Positions 36,524 through 46,315 are shown, numbered from the stretch's first letter. The stretch is 64,000 nucleotides of DNA from Siccirubricoccus phaeus (GCF_008360935.1 NZ_SRXO01000019.1:48579-112578); one strand, 5' to 3'. The notes: generated by a model from the letters alone, not told the origin. A program made the numbers and translations.

Positions 36524-36679
36524 CGCCCCACGACGCCGCTGCGCGGCGCCGCGGGGACCCCGGTTCGCTGCCCTCCCCAAGCTCCACACAGCCTGAAGCG
36601 GCGAAGCCGCTTCAGGGCAACAGGCAACGTCAGACCCAGCCCGCCGCGCGGGCGGCGACCGCCGCGAAAGGTGCGTGAG

Positions 36680-37807
36680 ATGGATTTCGACCTGACCGAC
36701 GACCAGCGCCTGCTCGGCGACAGCGTGGCGCGGCTGCTGGCCGATGAATACGCCTTCGACCAGCGCAAGAAGCTGCTGGCTGCGGCGCCGGGCTGGAGCG
36801 AGGCGCTCTGGGCCCGCTATGCCGAGCTCGGCCTGCTCGGCCTGCCGATCCCGGAGGAGTTCGGCGGCTTCGGCGGCGGCGCGGTGGATGTGCTGCTGCT
36901 GCAGCAGGCCTTCGGCCGGCACCTGGTGCTGGAGCCCTTCCTCGCCACCGTCGTGCTGGGCGCGACCGCCATCCGCGAGGCGGGCGACACGGCGCTGCAG
37001 GAGGAGATCCTGCCCGCCATCGCCGCCGGCGAGTGCAAGCTGGCCTTCGCCCATTACGAGCGGCAGAGCCGCTACGACATCACCGACGTGCTGACCACCG
37101 CCACGCCGCGCAATGGCGGCTGGGTGCTGGAGGGCGGCAAGAGCGTGGTGCTGCATGGCGATTGCGCCGACCGGCTGGTGGTCTCCGCCCGCACCGGCGG
37201 CAGCCGGGAGGAGGCGGAGGGCATCTCTCTCTTCCTCGTGGAGGGCGAGGCGGAGGGCCTGCTCCGCCGCGGCTATGCGCTGCGCGACGGCACGCGGGCG
37301 GCGGAGCTGTCGCTCTCCGGCGTCGCGGCAAGGCTGATCGGCCCGCAGGACCAGGCCCTGCCGGTCATCGAACGGGTGGTGGAAGCCGGCATCGCCGCAA
37401 CCTCGGGCGAGGTGATCGGCGCCATGGAAGCCATGCAGGCGATGACGCTGGACTACCTGAAGACGCGCCAGCAATTCGGCCGCCCGATCGGCGACAACCA
37501 GGCGCTGCAGCATCGCGCGGCGGAGATGCTGGTGGCGATGGAGCAGGGCCGCTCCATGGCCATGCTCGCTGCCATGAGCCTGAGCGAGACGGACCCGGCC
37601 GAGCGCGCCCGCAGCATCTCCATGGCCAAGGTCGGCGTCGGCCAGGCCGGGCGCTTCGTCAGCCAGAATGCCGTGCAGCTCCATGGCGGCATCGGCATGA
37701 CGGATGAATACGCCGTCGGCCACTACTTCCGCCGGGTGATGGTGATCGAGCACATGTTCGGCGACACCGCCTGGCATCTGGACCGCCTCGCGGACCAGGT
37801 GGCTTAG
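36680..37807 (+). CDS. Acyl-CoA dehydrogenase, pimeloyl-CoA dehydrogenase small-subunit-like
   Basis: The 375-residue partner of the upstream gene resembles the PimD-type small subunit. It starts MDFDLTDDQRLLGDSVARLL. It then has LGLLGLPIPEEFGGFGGGAV, AFAHYERQSRYDITDVLTT where full enzymes have the flavin-contact strand, TRQQFGRPIGDNQALQHRAA and VQLHGGIGMTDEYAVGHYFR. Such pairs form a heterotetramer with the large subunit. The ATG at 36680 has AAAGG upstream; a GTG nine bases earlier is possible. The substrate is unproven; dicarboxylyl-CoA or cyclic-acid degradation is suggested by family. Confidence 0.86.
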   Translation: MDFDLTDDQRLLGDSVARLLADEYAFDQRKKLLAAAPGWSEALWARYAELGLLGLPIPEEFGGFGGGAVDVLLLQQAFGRHLVLEPFLATVVLGATAIREAGDTALQEEILPAIAAGECKLAFAHYERQSRYDITDVLTTATPRNGGWVLEGGKSVVLHGDCADRLVVSARTGGSREEAEGISLFLVEGEAEGLLRRGYALRDGTRAAELSLSGVAARLIGPQDQALPVIERVVEAGIAATSGEVIGAMEAMQAMTLDYLKTRQQFGRPIGDNQALQHRAAEMLVAMEQGRSMAMLAAMSLSETDPAERARSISMAKVGVGQAGRFVSQNAVQLHGGIGMTDEYAVGHYFRRVMVIEHMFGDTAWHLDRLADQVA

Positions 37808-37861
37808 CCGGCGGCGCTTCCCGCTGGCGGCCGCGCCGTCAGCGGGAGACATCGGGCTTTC

Positions 37862-37981
37862 CTGGTGTCCCGATTCCGCAGTCCTGCGGAATTCGGTCTC
37901 GGGCCACTGGCTTTTGGTTTCAATGGCCTGCTTGTCCGCTGCGTTCGCTGGAAATCCAGCGAACGCAGCAGGCAGGACACT
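37862..37981. repeat. R5 two-hairpin element, copy 2 (inverted)
   Basis: Compared with 24481-24600 this copy is reversed. Its hairpins are ATTCCGCA/TGCGGAAT and CTGCGTTCGCTGGA/TCCAGCGAACGCAG, the latter a perfect 14-bp stem. Differences from copy 1 keep base pairing. It follows the small-subunit dehydrogenase. Confidence 0.75.
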
Positions 37982-38081
37982 AGAGCGGGATCGGTTGAGC
38001 TTCGCTCACCCGTCCCGCTCCAGTTCGTTGTTCGGTCGCCCGATTCATGGCTGCGGTCGAGTCGACCTCGACCGATCACGC
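37981..38081. repeat. R3-related element, GATCGGTTGAGC variant
   Basis: It starts TAGAGCGGGATCGGTTGAGC and pairs CGGGA/TCCCG around GCTTCGCTCACC. A second arm runs from TTCGGTCGCCCGATTCATGG to GGTCGAGTCGACCTCGACC and GATCACGCT. The same two halves reappear at 42074-42241 with an R3 hairpin inserted between them. It adjoins R5 and ends at the creD stop codon. Confidence 0.65.
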
Positions 38082-38082
38082 T

Positions 38083-39399
38083 TCAGCCTTCCCAATTCAC
38101 CCGCCGCGCCGCCAGCATCACCGCCGAGAGGGCGGCGAAGAGGGCCATGGCGCCGGCCAGCAGCGCGTAGCTCTCCAGGCTCAGCACGACGTAGATGAAG
38201 CCGAACAGCCCTGCCAGCATGGCGCCGAACAGCGCCGTCAGCCCCGCCCGCCGCGTCACCGCGCCGGTCCAGGCGGTGGCCTGGCCCAGCACCATGGCGG
38301 CGCTCAGCGCATAGCCCAGGGCGAAGCCCAGGGCCTCCCCGAAGGCAAGCAGCAGCAGCGGGAAGAGCACCAGCGAAAGCCCCAGCAGCGCGTATTGCGC
38401 CAGGTGCAGGCGCAGCTTCCCCACCTGCTCGAACAGCAGGTAGGTCACCAGGCCAAGGGCCAGGAAGAGCATGGCATATTTCGCTGTGCGGTTGATCATG
38501 CGGTAGGTCGGCACGGCTTCCAGCAGCGTGACGCCAAGGCTCCGGTTGTCCTCGCAATCCGGCCCGGCCAGGCGCAGCAGCGGCGGGTGCAGGCCGGTCT
38601 CCCAGCTTGCGCGGAACCCTGTCCCGTCCTGCGTCACCTCCTGCGGCAATTCGGTGCCGAGGAAGCTGGGGCTGGCCCATTCGCCCCGCAGCGTCAGCGC
38701 CACCTGGCCGGCCAGGGGCAGCAGCCGGAGCATGTCCGCTCCGCGCAGCTCCAATTGCGCCCGCACCGGCAAGCTGCCTTCGAAGGGGCGATCCAGGCCG
38801 AGCGGGAAGCGCATGAGCCCCATCCTCTGGCAGCTCCATCCGGGCGGCTCCACCAGGTTGGGCTGCAGGGCCCGGCCAGCGGCTTCCAGCGCCGGCGCGG
38901 CGGTGCCGGCGCGCCACTGGCTGGCACCGATCACCAGCTCCGCCTCCGGCCAGCGCAGCGTCGCCGTGGCCAGCCCGGGCGGCAGGCTTTGCGGCAGGCT
39001 GAACTGCGCCTGCATTCCCATCCGCGCGGTGTAGACCACGGCGGCGAACAGGCCACGGCGGCGGGTCTCCGGCGCCAGGCTCGCCTCCGCCTCCAGGCGC
39101 TGCGGCAGCAGGGTCAGGGTGCCGCGCTCCGGCTCGGTGCGGCCGGGGCGCTCCCAGGGCACCACCAGCACCGGGCCCAGCACGGCCTGGGACGGCCCCC
39201 AGGCGCCGCCGATTTCCAGCCGGGCCTCCGCCTGGCGCTGCTGCCGTTCGTCGATCAGTTTGCCCACCATGCATTGCGGCAGTTGCAGCAGGGCGAACAG
39301 GACGCCCAGGGAGAGCAGGCGGCGCATGGGGCCGGAAAGCAGCGGGCGCCGCGGCAGGATGCCGGGTGGCGCCGCAGCGGCCGGCGGTGCATCGGACAT
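38083..39399 (-). CDS. creD: Inner-membrane protein CreD
   Basis: CreD is an inner-membrane protein of the CreBC regulon, linked in gammaproteobacteria to envelope stress and beta-lactam response. The 438-residue length is normal. A first helix (RRLLSLGVLFALLQLPQ, ~26-42) is followed by a large periplasmic domain with PVLVVPWERPGRTEPERG. Five or six C-terminal helices follow (KYAMLFLALGLVTYLLFEQV, YALLGLSLVLFPLLLLAFGE). GAGGAGG lies nine bases before the ATG at 39399. It is divergent from a two-component pair 121 bases away, so the same regulator may control it. Confidence 0.87.
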   Translation of the reverse strand: MSDAPPAAAAPPGILPRRPLLSGPMRRLLSLGVLFALLQLPQCMVGKLIDERQQRQAEARLEIGGAWGPSQAVLGPVLVVPWERPGRTEPERGTLTLLPQRLEAEASLAPETRRRGLFAAVVYTARMGMQAQFSLPQSLPPGLATATLRWPEAELVIGASQWRAGTAAPALEAAGRALQPNLVEPPGWSCQRMGLMRFPLGLDRPFEGSLPVRAQLELRGADMLRLLPLAGQVALTLRGEWASPSFLGTELPQEVTQDGTGFRASWETGLHPPLLRLAGPDCEDNRSLGVTLLEAVPTYRMINRTAKYAMLFLALGLVTYLLFEQVGKLRLHLAQYALLGLSLVLFPLLLLAFGEALGFALGYALSAAMVLGQATAWTGAVTRRAGLTALFGAMLAGLFGFIYVVLSLESYALLAGAMALFAALSAVMLAARRVNWEG

Positions 39400-39520
39400 G
39401 GCGTGGAACCTCCTCTTCAGGCCGCGCCAGCCTGCAGCCCCCGCATGCAGCCCTGACGAAGCGGCCTTGCAGGTCCCGGGGAAGTTTGGTGCAAATCCCG
39501 TGCAGCCCCGTGTCAGGCCC

Positions 39521-40198
<678 letters not shown>

Positions 40199-40400
40199 GC
40201 GGCACGGCGGGGATGCCCGGCGCGCTGCCGGAGGGCGATGGCGGCGCGCGGGGCGGGCCGGCGGGGCCGGCAACGGCACCCGGCGCGCCGCCGGGGCATG
40301 GCCGCGGGGTGCCGGACGGGTCCTCGGGGCAGGCGGCGAAGCCCCCGTGCTACCGGCGGCCGATGGCGGCGCGCCGGACGGGCCGGCGGAACAGGCGGCG
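40199..40400. repeat. GC-rich imperfect repeats between regulator and kinase
   Basis: Units around GATGGCGGCGCGCCGGACGG and GGGCCGGCGGAACAGGCGGC recur two or three times in about 200 bases. All frames are open, so the kinase could have a longer Gly/Arg/Pro-rich N-terminus, but no in-frame ATG exists before 40401. Confidence 0.5.
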
Positions 40401-42068
40401 ATGCCGGGCCTGATGCCGCGGCGCGATGGCGGCAGCGCCGCCCCGTCGCGCGCCCCCGGCTGGCGCCGTTTCAAGCCGCGGCTGCGCACCGTGCTGCTGG
40501 CGGTGAACCTGGTGCTGCTGGTGCTGCCGCTGGGCGGCATCTGGCTGCTGCGGCTCTACGAAAGCGCGCTGGTGCGGCAGACGGAGACGGAGCTGATGGG
40601 CCAGGGCGCGGTGATCGCCGCCGCCTGGCGCGCCGCCTGGCTGGCCGGGGCCGGCCAGGCGCCGGCGCCACCGCCCGCCGGCTGGGCGCCGCGCGCCGCC
40701 ATGCTGGACCTGGCGCGGGACCCCGTCCTGCCCCCGCCCCCGCCGGCCGCCCCGCCTTTGGCCCCGCCCGCCGCCCCGGCGCTGGCCGCCGGCCAGGCGC
40801 TGCAGCCGGTGCTGGCGGAGGCGCAGCGCACGACGCTCGCCGCCATGCGGGTGCTGGACGCCGCCGGGGTGGTGGTGGCCAGCACGGGGGGCGAACTCGG
40901 CCTCTCCCTGGCCGCGCTGGAGGAGGTGGCGGAGGCGCTTGCCGGCCAGCCCGCCTCCCGCCTCCGCCGCCGCGCCGATCCCACCTTGCCGGTGCCCGGC
41001 CCCGCCTCCATCAGCCGCGGCGCCGCGCTGCGCGTCTTCCTCGCCCTGCCGGTGCTGGACGGCGCAACCCCGATCGGCGCCGTGCTGCTCTCCCGCACCC
41101 CGGCGACGCTGGACCAGGCGCTCTACGGCCACCGCCGGGCACTGGCCGGGCTGGGGCTGGGGCTGCTGGCGGCGGCGGCGCTGGGGGCCGCGGGGGCCGC
41201 CTACACCGTCGCCCGGCCGATCGCTGCCGTCACCCGGGCTGCCCAGGCGGTGGCGGCCGGCGCCCCCTCCGCGCCGCCCCGCCCCCGCCGCAGCGCGGTG
41301 CGGGAGGCGGATGAGCTGGCCGCCGCCATCGCCGCCATGGCCGCGACGCTGGAGCGCCGGGCGGAGACCATCCGCGACTTCGCCACCGAGGTGGGGCACG
41401 GCTTCAAGACGCCGCTCGCCGGCCTGGCCGGGGCGCTGGAGCTGCTGCAGGACCATGCGGCGACGATGACGCCGGCGGAGCGGGCGCGCTTCCTCGGCCA
41501 GGCGGCGGCGGATGTCGGGCGGCTGGAACGGCTGGTGCGGCGGCTGCTGGAACTGGCGCGGGCCGAGGCGCCGCCCGCCGGCGCCGCCGGGCGCTGTGCG
41601 GTGGCCGAGGCGGTGCGGGAGGCGGCAACCCCCTTCCAGGCGGCGGGGCTGGCCATCGCCTGGCCGGCGGGGACGGGACCGGAAGCCGGGATCGGCGCCG
41701 AAGCGCTGCGCGGCATCCTCAGCATCCTGTTCGAGAATGCTCGCCAGCATGCCGGGCCGAATGCCGCCTGCCGGGTGGAGTGGCGTACCGAGGCCGATGC
41801 CGTGGTGCTGCGCGTGGCGGATGACGGGGGCGGCATCCCGGCAGCGATCGCCGGGCAGGTCTTCGACCGGTTCTTCACCACGGCGGCGGCGAGCGGCGGC
41901 ACCGGGCTCGGCCTTCCCATCGCGCGGCGGCTGGCGGAGGCGGCAGGGGGGACGCTGCAATTGGCGGCGGCGGGGCGGGGGGCATGCTTCGAATTGCGGG
42001 TGCCGAGAGGGGCCTCGCCCCCCTCGGGCTCCCCCCATCAAAGGCAGCAGAGGTTTTGGAAAGCTTGA
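40401..42068 (+). CDS. Sensor histidine kinase (CreC-like by context)
   Basis: This 555-residue membrane kinase is the partner of the preceding regulator. It has a first helix (TVLLAVNLVLLVLPLGGIWL, ~30-50), an Ala/Pro-rich periplasmic sensor region, a second helix (ALAGLGLGLLAAAALGAAGA, ~250-270) and HAMP. The H-box is VGHGFKTPLAGL with His333; the N-box is FENARQHAG. The ATP loops are DDGGGIPAAI and GGTGLGLPIARRLAEAAGG. The last ~20 codons (GASPPSGSPHQRQQRFWKA) and the stop lie in a fragment of an R2 element, so the C-terminus was replaced by or extended into repeat DNA. Confidence 0.87.
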   Translation: MPGLMPRRDGGSAAPSRAPGWRRFKPRLRTVLLAVNLVLLVLPLGGIWLLRLYESALVRQTETELMGQGAVIAAAWRAAWLAGAGQAPAPPPAGWAPRAAMLDLARDPVLPPPPPAAPPLAPPAAPALAAGQALQPVLAEAQRTTLAAMRVLDAAGVVVASTGGELGLSLAALEEVAEALAGQPASRLRRRADPTLPVPGPASISRGAALRVFLALPVLDGATPIGAVLLSRTPATLDQALYGHRRALAGLGLGLLAAAALGAAGAAYTVARPIAAVTRAAQAVAAGAPSAPPRPRRSAVREADELAAAIAAMAATLERRAETIRDFATEVGHGFKTPLAGLAGALELLQDHAATMTPAERARFLGQAAADVGRLERLVRRLLELARAEAPPAGAAGRCAVAEAVREAATPFQAAGLAIAWPAGTGPEAGIGAEALRGILSILFENARQHAGPNAACRVEWRTEADAVVLRVADDGGGIPAAIAGQVFDRFFTTAAASGGTGLGLPIARRLAEAAGGTLQLAAAGRGACFELRVPRGASPPSGSPHQRQQRFWKA

Positions 42069-42069
42069 G
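42004..42069. repeat. R2 fragment forming the 3' end of the kinase gene
   Basis: GAGAGGGGCCTCGCCCCCCTCG, then CCCCCCATCAAAGGCAGC and TTTTGGAAAGCTTGAG match one half of R2 with decay. The kinase reading frame ends in it. Confidence 0.55.
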
Positions 42070-42073
42070 CTTC

Positions 42074-42241
42074 AGAGCGGGATCGGTTGAGCTGCGCTCA
42101 CCCGCCCCGCTCTATCTTATTGATGGTAGAGCAGATTCACGCCTCCGGGCGATGCCGCCCTCCGGCGATCTGCTCTAGCTCATTGTTCGCTCGCGTGATT
42201 CACGGTTTCGGTCGATTCGGCCTCAACCGATCACGCTCCAG
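42074..42241. repeat. R3 element nested in its GATCGGTTGAGC variant, copy 3
   Basis: AGAGCGGGATCGGTTGAGCT begins and GGCCTCAACCGATCACGCTC ends the block, as at 37981-38081. Between them sits the GTAGAGCAGATTCACGCC...GGCGATCTGCTCTAG hairpin of R3 (42126-42178), preceded by the same TATCTTATTGAT joint seen at 11231. It lies between the convergent kinase and PBP1A genes. Confidence 0.75.
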
Positions 42242-42265
42242 AGCCGACGGTCCGACCGCAAACCT

Positions 42266-44899
42266 TCAGTACAGCCCGCCCAGGCCCCGATCCCCGACGG
42301 CCGTGCTGCCTTCCCCGCCATCATCCGGCGCCCGGGCGCTGTTCTCCGTCCCCGGCCGGAAGGCTTCCATGGTGCCGTCCGGCAGCCGCACCAGCGCCAC
42401 GCCGGGCGGCGCGCGGAAGGGCACCGGCGGGCTGCCGCGCAGCGCCGCCTCCAGCACCTCGCGGAAGATCGGCGCGGCATTGCCGCCGCCGGTCTCGCCA
42501 TTGCCCAGGGTGTGCGGGTCGTCGAAGCCCATCCACACGGCGATGACGATGTCGGGCGTGAAGCCGACGAACCAATTGTCGAAATAATCGTTGGTGGTGC
42601 CCGTCTTGCCGGCGATCGGCCGGTTCAGCCCCTGGCCGGCCCGGGTGCCGGTGCCGCGCTGCACCACCCCGGCCAGCAGGTTCACCATCTGGTAGGCGGC
42701 GATCGGGTCGGTGATCTGCGCCCGGTCGTCCACCAGCTCGGGGGGGCCGGCATCGGGGCTCGGCGCACCGCAGCCATCGCAGCGCCGCGCCTCGCTGCGC
42801 CAGATCACCTGGCCGCGGGCGCCCTGCACGCTGTCGATCAGCGTCGGCGTGACGCGGCGGCCGCCATTGACGAAGCTGGCATAGCCCGCGGCCATCCGCA
42901 GCACCGTCGTCTCCCCGGCGCCGAGCGCCATGGAGAGGAAGCGCGGCATGTTGTCGATGACGCCGAAGCGGTGGGCGGTGTCCGCCACCTTGTCGATCCC
43001 GACCTCCTGCGCCACCCGGACGGTGACGAGGTTCAGCGATTTCTCCAGCGCCGTCCGGATGCTGACATAGCCATTGTAGGAGCCGGCGGTGTAGTTCGCC
43101 GGCCGCCAGACGCCCTGGGCCGTCATCACCTCGATCGGCCCGTCCAGGAAGCGCTGGTTGGGCGGCACGCCGGCTTCCAGCGCCGGCAGGTAGACGAAGG
43201 GCTTGAAGGAGGAGCCGGGCTGGCGCTGCGCCTGGGTGGCGCGGTTGAACTGGCTCTTGTCGAAGGACCAGCCGCCGGCCATGGCCTGGACGCGGCCGGT
43301 CGCCGGGTCCAGCGCGACGATCGCGCCTTCCACCTGCGGGATCTGGCGCAGCGCCAGGCGTTCCGGCCGGCCGGCGGTGCGGCCCTGGGCGGGGATGGCA
43401 GGCAGCACCTCCACCATCACCACATCGCCCACCGCCAGCACATCCGCCATGCGGCGCGGCGCGGCGCCTAGCCGGCCCTCGCTGAGGGCGCGGCGGGCCC
43501 AGGCCAGCTCCTCCAGCGACATCAGCGCGTTGCGCGGCTGGGCCGGGCCGCGGGCATCCGGCCGCTCCAGCCAGGCGAGGCGGGCATCGCGCTCGCGCAG
43601 CTCCAGCACCACCGCCAGCCGCCATTCCGGCAGCATGCCGCCCGGCTTCGTCACGGCCTCGAGCTGCGGCATCCATTCGGTCGGCGTCGCGGCGATGCGC
43701 GCCACCGGCCCGCGCCAGCCGCCGCGGCGGCGGTCATAGGCGGCGAGGCCGTTGCGCAGCGCTATTTCGGTCGCCGCCTGCAGCGCCGGATCGAGGCTGG
43801 TGCGGACGACGAGGCCGCTTTCGTTCACCAGCTCGGCGGCGGAGCTGTCGCTGCGGCCCAGGGAGAGGCGGGTGCGCAGCGCCTGATCCTGGCCGATGCG
43901 CGCCACCAGCTCACGCCGCACTTCCTCCGTGAAATGCTGGCCGACCGGCACCACATCCGGGCGCCGCGCCGGGCGGGGGATGATGGGCTCGGCCTTGGCC
44001 TGCTCGGCCTCCGCCCGGGTGACGGCGCCGTCCTCGGCCATCCGGTCCAGCACCCAGTCGCGGCGGGCGCGGGCGGCGTCCGGGTTGCGCTGCGGGTTGT
44101 AGTTGTTCGGCGCCTTGGGGAGGATGGCGAGGAAGGCGCTCTCCGCCAGGGTCAGGTCGTCCAGCCCCTTGCCGAAATAGGCCTGGGCGGCGGCGGCCAC
44201 GCCATAGGCCTGGGCGCCGAGGAAGATCTCGTTCAGGTAGAGTTCGAGGATGCGCTCCTTCGGCAGCGCGTCCTCGATGCGGATGGCGAGGATCGCCTCC
44301 CGCAGCTTGCGGGCCAGCGTGCGGTCGGCGCCGACCAGCATGTTCTTCGCCACCTGCTGGGTGATGGTGGAGGCGCCGCCGAGCCGCCGCCCGGTGCCGT
44401 ACTGCTCGATATTGGTGATGACGGCGCGCAGGATGCCGATGGGGTCGACGCCGTGATGCTCCCAGAAGCGCTGGTCCTCGGCGCTGACGAAGGCCTGTTG
44501 CAGGCGGCGGGGAATGGCTTCGATGGGCACGAAGACCCGGCGCTCCACCGCCAGCTCCGCCAGCAGGCGGCTGTCGGCGGCGTAGATGCGGGACATCTGC
44601 GGCGGCTGGTAGTCGGCCAGCCAGGTGTAGTCCGGCAGGGTGGCATCGACGGTGCGGTACAGGGTGTAGCCGCCCACCGCGCCAGCCAGCAGCCCGCCCA
44701 TCAGCAGGATGAAGAGGAAGCGGAAGAACCCGAAGCCACGGCGCCGCCGGCGCGGGGCCGGCCTTGGGGCGCGGGGTGGCGGCGGCGGCGCTTCGGGCGC
44801 CGGGCCTCGGCCGCCCTCCGCTGGCGGCCCCCCGGCTGGCGGTGAGGCTTCGAAATAGGGTTCGGCGCGATGGTCGGGGGCAGCCATGGGCCTGTCCAT
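42266..44899 (-). CDS. mrcA: Penicillin-binding protein 1A (bifunctional)
   Basis: PBP1A polymerises glycan strands and cross-links peptides of peptidoglycan. The 877-residue product has a Pro/Arg-rich cytoplasmic tail and a membrane anchor at ~56-80. The GT51 glycosyltransferase domain has catalytic E141 in SAEDQRFWEHHG and GGASTITQQVAKNML. A middle OB-like region and the transpeptidase domain follow: PGSSFKPF (Ser nucleophile, SxxK), KSLNLVTV (SxN) and GKTGTTND (KTG). A CDGCG pair near the C-terminus is an oddity. Start at 44899 has GAGGGTG upstream; an ATG at 44887 is possible. The amidase lies 120 bases upstream on the same strand, a conserved alphaproteobacterial pairing. Confidence 0.92.
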   Translation of the reverse strand: MDRPMAAPDHRAEPYFEASPPAGGPPAEGGRGPAPEAPPPPPRAPRPAPRRRRRGFGFFRFLFILLMGGLLAGAVGGYTLYRTVDATLPDYTWLADYQPPQMSRIYAADSRLLAELAVERRVFVPIEAIPRRLQQAFVSAEDQRFWEHHGVDPIGILRAVITNIEQYGTGRRLGGASTITQQVAKNMLVGADRTLARKLREAILAIRIEDALPKERILELYLNEIFLGAQAYGVAAAAQAYFGKGLDDLTLAESAFLAILPKAPNNYNPQRNPDAARARRDWVLDRMAEDGAVTRAEAEQAKAEPIIPRPARRPDVVPVGQHFTEEVRRELVARIGQDQALRTRLSLGRSDSSAAELVNESGLVVRTSLDPALQAATEIALRNGLAAYDRRRGGWRGPVARIAATPTEWMPQLEAVTKPGGMLPEWRLAVVLELRERDARLAWLERPDARGPAQPRNALMSLEELAWARRALSEGRLGAAPRRMADVLAVGDVVMVEVLPAIPAQGRTAGRPERLALRQIPQVEGAIVALDPATGRVQAMAGGWSFDKSQFNRATQAQRQPGSSFKPFVYLPALEAGVPPNQRFLDGPIEVMTAQGVWRPANYTAGSYNGYVSIRTALEKSLNLVTVRVAQEVGIDKVADTAHRFGVIDNMPRFLSMALGAGETTVLRMAAGYASFVNGGRRVTPTLIDSVQGARGQVIWRSEARRCDGCGAPSPDAGPPELVDDRAQITDPIAAYQMVNLLAGVVQRGTGTRAGQGLNRPIAGKTGTTNDYFDNWFVGFTPDIVIAVWMGFDDPHTLGNGETGGGNAAPIFREVLEAALRGSPPVPFRAPPGVALVRLPDGTMEAFRPGTENSARAPDDGGEGSTAVGDRGLGGLY

Positions 44900-45019
44900 A
44901 CACCCTCGGCCGGCGGGCGACGATGCCGGACATGAGGGATATGGGCACGGGTGGATTACCGTGCCATCACCCCGGCGCGAGGGGTGGCCTGCGTGCCGGC
45001 CACGCCCCGAACCGCGCCG

Positions 45020-46168
45020 CTATCCGAGGCCGGCCATGGCCCCGCTCCGCCCCTCCAGATACCCGTGCACCGCCTCGGCCAGCGCCTTGGCGAGTTTCGC
45101 CCGGTGCGCCGGGCGGTTCAGCGCCGCCTCATCCGCCGGGTGGGAGAGGAAGCCCATCTCCACCAGCGCCGAGGGCACGTCCGGGGCCTTCAGCACCACG
45201 AAGCCGGCGCGGCGATGGGTGTTGGGCAGCAGCGGCACCTGCCCGTCCAGGGAATCCACCACCAGCCGGGCGATCCGGTCCGCCCCGCTCCGCGTCTCCT
45301 GCCGCATCAGGCTGAGCAGGATGCGCTGCACCTCGGGCGAGACGCTCGGCAGCCGCAGCCCGCCGGCGCGGTCCGCCTGGTTCTCCCGCTGCGCCAGGGC
45401 CGCCGCCAGCCGGTCGCTCGCCGTCTCGCTCAGCGTATAGACGCTGGCGCCGCGCGCGCCCGGCGCGCTGTCGGCATGCAGGGAGAGGAACAGCGCCGCC
45501 TCCCGCCGCCGCGCCTGCTCGATCCGCTCGCCGAGCGGGATGAAGACGTCGCGGCCACGGGTCAGCACCACGCGGCAGCGGCCGCCGGCCTCGAGCTGTC
45601 GCTTCAGCTCCAGCGCCGCGGCCAGGGTGATGCGCTTCTCATAGGTGCCGCGGGCGCCGATCGCCCCCGGGTCCTTGCCGCCATGGCCGGGGTCCAGCAC
45701 CACCAGGGGCTTGCCGGCGGGCGGCGGGGCGGCGGCAGCCAGCACCCTGCCATCGGCGAAAGCGGCGAAGCCGGCCGCCGGCCCGGGCCGCAATTCCAGC
45801 ACCAGGCGCCGCCCGGCCTGGCTCACCTGCGGCGGCGCCACCGGGCCGGTCAGGCTGAGCAGCAATTGCTGCCGCGGCCCGGCCCCCTGGCGCTGCGCAT
45901 GGGCGACCACCCCGGCGCCGCGCAGCCGGTTGGGCCCCTGCCAGGAAAGGCCCGGCAGGTCCAGCACCAGCCGCGCCGGGTTGGTGAAAGCGGCGAGCTT
46001 CCAGGGCAGGCCGGGCGGCAGGTGCAGCACCAGCCGGGTGCGGCGGTTCACCACGCGCAGCTCCGGCGCCGCCGCCGCCGCTTCCGCCGCCAGCAGCGCC
46101 AGGCCGAGGCCGAGCACCATGCGGCGCGGCCATGCGGCCCGCCCACCCCCGAATTCGCTGCTTGCCAT
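45020..46168 (-). CDS. N-acetylmuramoyl-L-alanine amidase (AmiC type)
   Basis: This periplasmic zinc amidase cuts the bond between MurNAc and the stem peptide, used in cell separation. The 382-residue product has a signal peptide (RMVLGLGLALLAAEAAAAAP), an N-terminal AMIN domain (~35-130, VVNRRTRLVLHLPPG) that targets it to septal peptidoglycan, and the Amidase_3 domain. Zinc ligands and catalytic residues are H162 in VVLDPGHGGKDPG, E177 in GTYEKR, H231 in LSLHADS and the Glu in ALVEMGFLSH. An extra segment at ~245-300 (SETASDRLAAALAQREN) is the usual regulatory helix. It precedes PBP1A in the same direction. Confidence 0.9.
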   Translation of the reverse strand: MASSEFGGGRAAWPRRMVLGLGLALLAAEAAAAAPELRVVNRRTRLVLHLPPGLPWKLAAFTNPARLVLDLPGLSWQGPNRLRGAGVVAHAQRQGAGPRQQLLLSLTGPVAPPQVSQAGRRLVLELRPGPAAGFAAFADGRVLAAAAPPPAGKPLVVLDPGHGGKDPGAIGARGTYEKRITLAAALELKRQLEAGGRCRVVLTRGRDVFIPLGERIEQARRREAALFLSLHADSAPGARGASVYTLSETASDRLAAALAQRENQADRAGGLRLPSVSPEVQRILLSLMRQETRSGADRIARLVVDSLDGQVPLLPNTHRRAGFVVLKAPDVPSALVEMGFLSHPADEAALNRPAHRAKLAKALAEAVHGYLEGRSGAMAGLG

Positions 46169-46286
46169 GGCCCCGATCCCCCTGGGACATGTCCGGATGG
46201 CAGCGCCCCCCAGCGCCGCCGCCGGCAGGGTAGCAGCTTGCCGCCAGCGCCACCACCATGGCGCGAGCCACCCCCTACCCGCGGCC

Positions 46287-46315
46287 TTGTGGAACCCCGG
46301 TCACTCTTCTAAGGT
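46287..46315 (+). promoter_or_regulatory. Candidate rne promoter
   Basis: TTGTGG and TAAGGT are separated by 17 bases, about 560 bases upstream of the rne start. The 46169-46873 gap has no other recognisable gene; its frames are shadows. If this promoter is real the rne transcript carries a very long leader, which fits the family's habit of autoregulation through the 5' leader. Confidence 0.4.
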
